Program-made: the position numbers and the translations under genes
The notes under the pieces: generated by a model
What the model saw: the letters and a program-made list of their open reading frames with translations, nothing else
Told to the model about the DNA's origin: nothing
Databases searched by the model: none
Source: Sporosarcina sp. ANT_H38
Lineage (GTDB): Bacteria > Bacillota > Bacilli > Bacillales_A > Planococcaceae
Assembly (NCBI RefSeq): GCF_008369195.1
Contig: NZ_VOBC01000002.1
Coordinates: forward strand, 434,001 to 498,000
Reading direction: 5' to 3'
DNA: 64,000 nt
Shown here: piece by piece, positions 60,519 to 64,000 of the stretch
Layout of the letters: each line of letters opens with the position of its first letter
Position numbering within the stretch: the stretch's first letter is position 1

Positions 60519-62024
60519 TTATTTACTTTCCTGGGACTCGTTAAATGATTTCTCATTAGTTGGTATCTGAACACGTTTCACGAAGAGCGCTAAAGTCAAG
60601 GCAAGAATTGCGACGATCGTCGATATGAAAAATGAGAAGCTGATTCCGTCTAGCATCGCTTGGGCTTCAAGTTGCTCTTTTAATTTCGCAAGACCCTCAG
60701 CAGTTGTTGGAGCATTACCAGAGGCTTGGGCTTCTGCAAATAGCTCTGCACCCGTCGACTCCATCCGCTTCGTCATAATCGTTAACAAAATCGCGGACCC
60801 GATTGCGCCGGACACTTGTTGCAACGTGTTATTCATAGCTGTTCCGTGAGGATTAGAAATCATCGGTAATTGATTTAAACCGTTTGTCATAATCGGCATC
60901 ATTACCATAGAAATTCCGAGCATCCGAATCGTATAAACCATCATAATGTAATAATAACCGGATTCCATACCAAGTTCACTCAAATAGTATGTTGAAATCA
61001 CTGTAATGGTAAGACCGATTATCGCCAAAACCTTTGGACCATACTTATCGAATAATCGACCTGTTACTGGCGACATAAGTCCCATTACAATCGCACCCGG
61101 AAGCATAAGTATTCCTGAATGGAACGGTGAAATTCCACGTATCGTCTGGACATAGAGCGGCGTAAGAATCATGCCGGAAAACATTGCAATCGATAGTACG
61201 ATTGAGATGGCTGACGATAAGGCGAACATTGGATGTTTGTAAATTTTGAAATCCAACATCGGGTCATCCATACGAAGTTGACGCACGATGAACGATACAA
61301 GTGCAATCGTGCCGACAATGATCGTTCCATAGACAAGTATCGAATCCCAGCCCTTATCACCAGCCGAACTGAATCCGTAAAGGAGTCCGCCGAAACCAAC
61401 ACTCGATAGAATAAGTGAAAACACATCTAATTTCATGTCACGGTTCGGTGTAATGTTACGCAATTTAAAGAACGCATAAATAAGTGTCAGAATTGAGAAC
61501 GGTAAAACAATACCGAAAAGCGTACGCCATGTGTAATGTTCAATTACCCATCCTGACAACGTTGGACCGATCGCTGGCGCTGTAATCATTACAAGGCCAA
61601 AAATCCCCATTGCAGTTCCTCGGCGCTCAATTGGAAATGCTGTAAGCATAACGTTCATTAGGAGCGGCATCATCATTGCAGAACCACATGCTTGAATCAT
61701 CCGTGCAGCAACAAGTACACCAAATGCTGGTGCAAGCATTGCAAGCAGTGTCCCCAGAGTAAACAGTATCATAGCTGTTAAGAATATTTTTCGATTTGAG
61801 AATTTCTGGATGAAGAACGCACTGGCCGGTATTAAAATACCGTTAATTAGCATATATCCAGTTGTCAGCCATTGAACGACAGATGGGCTCACATCGAACT
61901 CCGTCATAATTGTCGGCAACGCAACGTTCAACAATGTGTTATTCAATAAAGCCACGAAAGCTCCTATAAATAAGATTGCTATCATGGCATAAGGTGGTTT
62001 CTCTTGCATTTTTTTAATATCCAT
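60519..62024 (-). CDS. MFS drug:H+ antiporter, DHA2 (14-TM, LmrB/EmrB-like)
   Basis: 501 residues, fourteen membrane helices. DHA2 hallmarks: LNNTLLNVALPTIMTEFDVSPS in helix 1, WLTTGYMLINGILIP in helix 2, RMIQACGSAMMMPLLMNV in helix 4 and GPTLSGWVIEHYTWRTLF (motif C region) in helix 5. Exports drugs such as lincomycin or quaternary compounds in the family. ATG with TTGGAGGAAG upstream. Transcribed divergently from a TetR-family gene 288 bp away that is likely its repressor; two palindromes lie in the leader. Confidence 0.93.
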   Translation of the reverse strand: MDIKKMQEKPPYAMIAILFIGAFVALLNNTLLNVALPTIMTEFDVSPSVVQWLTTGYMLINGILIPASAFFIQKFSNRKIFLTAMILFTLGTLLAMLAPAFGVLVAARMIQACGSAMMMPLLMNVMLTAFPIERRGTAMGIFGLVMITAPAIGPTLSGWVIEHYTWRTLFGIVLPFSILTLIYAFFKLRNITPNRDMKLDVFSLILSSVGFGGLLYGFSSAGDKGWDSILVYGTIIVGTIALVSFIVRQLRMDDPMLDFKIYKHPMFALSSAISIVLSIAMFSGMILTPLYVQTIRGISPFHSGILMLPGAIVMGLMSPVTGRLFDKYGPKVLAIIGLTITVISTYYLSELGMESGYYYIMMVYTIRMLGISMVMMPIMTNGLNQLPMISNPHGTAMNNTLQQVSGAIGSAILLTIMTKRMESTGAELFAEAQASGNAPTTAEGLAKLKEQLEAQAMLDGISFSFFISTIVAILALTLALFVKRVQIPTNEKSFNESQESK

Positions 62025-62041
62025 ACTTCTTCCTCCAATTA

Positions 62042-62094
62042 ATACGTAACGTATAGAATTTGTACCCTGAGTACATCATGTTAAATATATTATA
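62042..62094 (-). promoter_or_regulatory. Promoter and candidate operator of the MFS gene
   Basis: On the minus strand a TATAAT -10 lies at 62089-62094; the -35 is poor (TTGCAT at 15-bp spacing). Between it and the SD lie GTAC-N5-GTAC (62062-62074) and the palindrome ATACGTAACGTAT (62042-62054). Either could bind the divergent TetR protein. Confidence 0.5.
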
Positions 62095-62312
62095 CCGATA
62101 GTCCAAAATATGCAACCTCCGAAAACGCTTTCACATGTAAAAATTTAATTTCATTGATATGACAAACTTTTTAAGTTACCATAAAAATGTACTAACAGTA
62201 TAAAACCAATTTCTCTCTTCATGAAAAACTCAACAAACAGACATTATTCTATTGATACCCCTCGAACAAACCTAATAAGTTCAACAATAAAACACAGAAT
62301 AAAGGTGATTAG

Positions 62313-63197
62313 GTGAATGATCGTAAACGTCAGGTTTTATTGACAGCACAACGACTTTTTATAGATAAAGGTTTTTCCACTACATCTGTTCAAGACATAT
62401 TAGACGAGTCCTGTATTTCGAAAGGAACATTCTATAATTACTTCTCATCCAAGAATGAATGTCTCAAAGCGATACTCGAACAAGCACACGATGAGGCAAA
62501 TGTGAGAAGGCGTGAATTGCTTATTGGTCAAGACTTGTCCGATAAGCAAATTCTGGTTGATCAGATTTTAGTTCGCATGCATGTGAATCGTGAACAGAAT
62601 TTGCTACCCCTTTTCGAGGCTGTCTTCCATTCAGGGGATAGCGACTTGCGAGCCTTTATCAAGAATATGCTTATAGCTGAGTTTTCCTGGTTAACAAGAA
62701 GGCTGGTGGATGTCTACGGCAAAGCTGCAGAGCCCTACGCTGCTGATTGCGCAGTTATGCTACTCGGAATGATGCAGCAAATACTTCATGTATGGTCTGC
62801 TTTTTCAAAAGAGGAAATGGACTCCTTAAAACTCGTCACTTTCTTAATACGAAGAATCGATTCCATCATCCTGGGTATGATTAGCACAAAAGATGCTTTT
62901 TTCACTGAAGATGTATTTTTCAAGTTGAACAGTGAGTTTGGAGAACAAACCGAAACAAAGGAACAATTGTTCAAACAACTTACAGGGTTTTCTGAACTAC
63001 TTGAGGACGACACTTTTCGCGCGGCCAAACAATATGTTCAATTCCTTTTGGAAGAACTTCGCTCTGAATGCCCGCGGGTATTCGTGCTGGAATCTATCGT
63101 CCGCTCGTTCCGGGAGGCGTTCAAAGGACTCCCCCATGAAACAGAAGCTCACGAGCTAGCTTACAAAGTTTGGCGTTTTGTGGACACGCTTGAGTAG
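62313..63197 (+). CDS. TetR/AcrR family regulator, likely controlling the DHA2 pump
   Basis: 294 residues, longer than the usual 190-210. N-terminal HTH at about 5-55 (TAQRLFIDKGFSTTSVQDIL, CISKGTFYNYFSSKNECL), typical ligand domain to about 190, plus an extra C-terminal helical segment (about 195-294) holding a second HTH-domain-like or dimer region (FRAAKQYVQFLLEELRSECP). GTG start with AAAGGTGA upstream. Divergent to the efflux gene, the classic repressor-pump arrangement. The extra domain may bind ligand. Confidence 0.9.
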   Translation: MNDRKRQVLLTAQRLFIDKGFSTTSVQDILDESCISKGTFYNYFSSKNECLKAILEQAHDEANVRRRELLIGQDLSDKQILVDQILVRMHVNREQNLLPLFEAVFHSGDSDLRAFIKNMLIAEFSWLTRRLVDVYGKAAEPYAADCAVMLLGMMQQILHVWSAFSKEEMDSLKLVTFLIRRIDSIILGMISTKDAFFTEDVFFKLNSEFGEQTETKEQLFKQLTGFSELLEDDTFRAAKQYVQFLLEELRSECPRVFVLESIVRSFREAFKGLPHETEAHELAYKVWRFVDTLE

Positions 63198-63290
63198 TCA
63201 GAGTTTTTTATTATTATCTTGAAACTTTCTCCACTCTATTTCGTATGATTGAGTAGCAAAATATTTTTTCTAAGGGAGGAACGAGACAAG

Positions 63291-64000
63291 ATGAATAATC
63301 ATGAAATTGATTACAAAATACATGGCGATGATATGCAGTTTGTAGAAGTCGAGCTTGACCCCAAAGAGACGGTAGTGGCAGAAGCAGGGGCTTTGATGAT
63401 GATGGAAGACGGCATCGCGATGGAAACAATCTTCGGTGACGGATCTGGCTCTTCAGGTGGGGGCATTATGGGCAAACTGATGGGGGCAGGAAAACGAATG
63501 TTGACTGGAGAAAGTTTATTCATGACAACGTTCACGAATACTGTTGCTGGTAAAAAGCACGTCTCTTTTGCCTCCCCTTACCCAGGTAAAATCATTCCAA
63601 TGGATTTAAGTGAGTATAACGGCAAAATCATCTGCCAAAAAGATGCATTCCTTGCTGCAGCAAAAGGTGTATCCGTCGGAATCGAATTCCAGCGTAAACT
63701 CGGTACCGGCTTTTTCGGTGGTGAAGGGTTCATCATGCAAAAACTCGAAGGTGATGGTATGGCGTTCATCCACGCTGGAGGTACGATTATCGAAAAAAGG
63801 CTGCGACCGGGCGAAATATTGCGCGTGGACACAGGATGTCTCGTAGCAATGACGCATAATGTTAATTACAATATCGAAATGGTTAAAGGCGTGAAAACAG
63901 CATTATTTGGCGGCGAAGGCCTCTTTTTCGCGACATTGAAGGGACCAGGAACTGTTTGGATTCAATCCCTTCCATTCTCAAGACTAGCAAGCCGTGTTTT
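63291..64000 (+). CDS. TIGR00266/AIM24-like protein, 3' end beyond the window
   Basis: Frame open from ATG 63291 (SD AAGGGAGGAACG) to the window end, about 236 residues. Motifs: [23 protein letters not shown], Gly-rich loop [56 protein letters not shown], and [23 protein letters not shown]. This is the TIGR00266 (DUF124) branch of the AIM24 family. No signal peptide. Function unknown. Only a few residues are likely missing from the family length of about 260. Confidence 0.9.
   Translation, partial: MNNHEIDYKIHGDDMQFVEVELDPKETVVAEAGALMMMEDGIAMETIFGDGSGSSGGGIMGKLMGAGKRMLTGESLFMTTFTNTVAGKKHVSFASPYPGKIIPMDLSEYNGKIICQKDAFLAAAKGVSVGIEFQRKLGTGFFGGEGFIMQKLEGDGMAFIHAGGTIIEKRLRPGEILRVDTGCLVAMTHNVNYNIEMVKGVKTALFGGEGLFFATLKGPGTVWIQSLPFSRLASRV

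Overview
The window looks like chromosomal DNA from a low-GC, Gram-positive, endospore-forming-type Bacillales organism, probably Planococcaceae (Sporosarcina-like). This rests on the gene set: relatives of BmrA, NhaK, YhgE/YhgD, the YfiB/YfiC exporter, a YtrA-type GntR operon, DegV, DUF2804, AIM24 and L-lysine 6-dehydrogenase. AGGAGG-type ribosome binding sites, frequent TTG/GTG starts and a sigma-B-type promoter agree. The genus is inference only. I see no prophage, CRISPR array, rRNA operon or complete insertion sequence.

Layout. 1-2.4 kb: 5' part of topB (minus) and a PseG/MurG-like GT-B protein. 2.4-5.3 kb: repeat-rich intergenic DNA and a GT2 glycosyltransferase with an extraordinary 14-residue tandem-repeat N-terminus. 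5.7-17.4 kb: housekeeping genes (small coiled-coil protein, ECF sigma factor, CNNM/CBS transporter, M20 dipeptidase, nitroreductase, DegV, amidase domain, NhaK-like antiporter, tRNA-Ala, DUF2804, YusW-like lipoprotein). 17.8-24.5 kb: heterodimeric ABC exporter, then a GntR-controlled ABC operon. 24.6-33 kb: DMT transporter, PAS/GGDEF/EAL protein, split ThrE exporter, secreted beta-propeller protein, AtoE-like transporter. 33.3-41.8 kb: giant secreted M60 metallopeptidase behind a cyclic-di-GMP-I riboswitch, then a YdaK-like degenerate-GGDEF membrane protein coupled to a processive glycosyltransferase. 42-51.6 kb: stress SDR, TetR/YhgE pair, ABC-F ATPase with a leader ORF and attenuator, methyltransferase, BmrA. 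52-64 kb: DUF2089 operon, aminotransferase, AIM24, lysine dehydrogenase with acyl-CoA dehydrogenase, SEC-C protein, DHA2 efflux pump with divergent TetR, and a second AIM24-like gene cut by the window end.

Three systems stand out. (1) Cyclic-di-GMP: within 16 kb lie an EAL phosphodiesterase, a c-di-GMP-I riboswitch with terminator platform in front of an adhesin-like metallopeptidase, and a receptor/polysaccharide-synthase pair. Together they suggest a local switch between matrix or attachment and release. (2) Repeats: a ~735-745 bp TIR-bounded, ORF-less element (called R2 here) is present in four copies plus two solo ends. It is built from strong hairpins, and two stems differ between copies by compensatory substitutions. 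A second TIR element of about 270 bp (R1), containing a palindrome I recall from other Bacillaceae, is present twice and has inserted into one R2 copy. (3) Antibiotic response: the ABC-F gene has a 40-codon leader ORF and an intrinsic terminator, the layout of ribosome-mediated attenuation.

Several longest-ORF starts are too long. Shine-Dalgarno position moves the start inward for the amidase-domain protein, both subunits of the heterodimeric exporter, the ABC ATPase at 22139, the EAL protein, ThrE, AtoE, the SDR, the acyl-CoA dehydrogenase and the SEC-C protein. All coordinates were read by eye. Repeat boundaries are good to roughly 5-10 bases.
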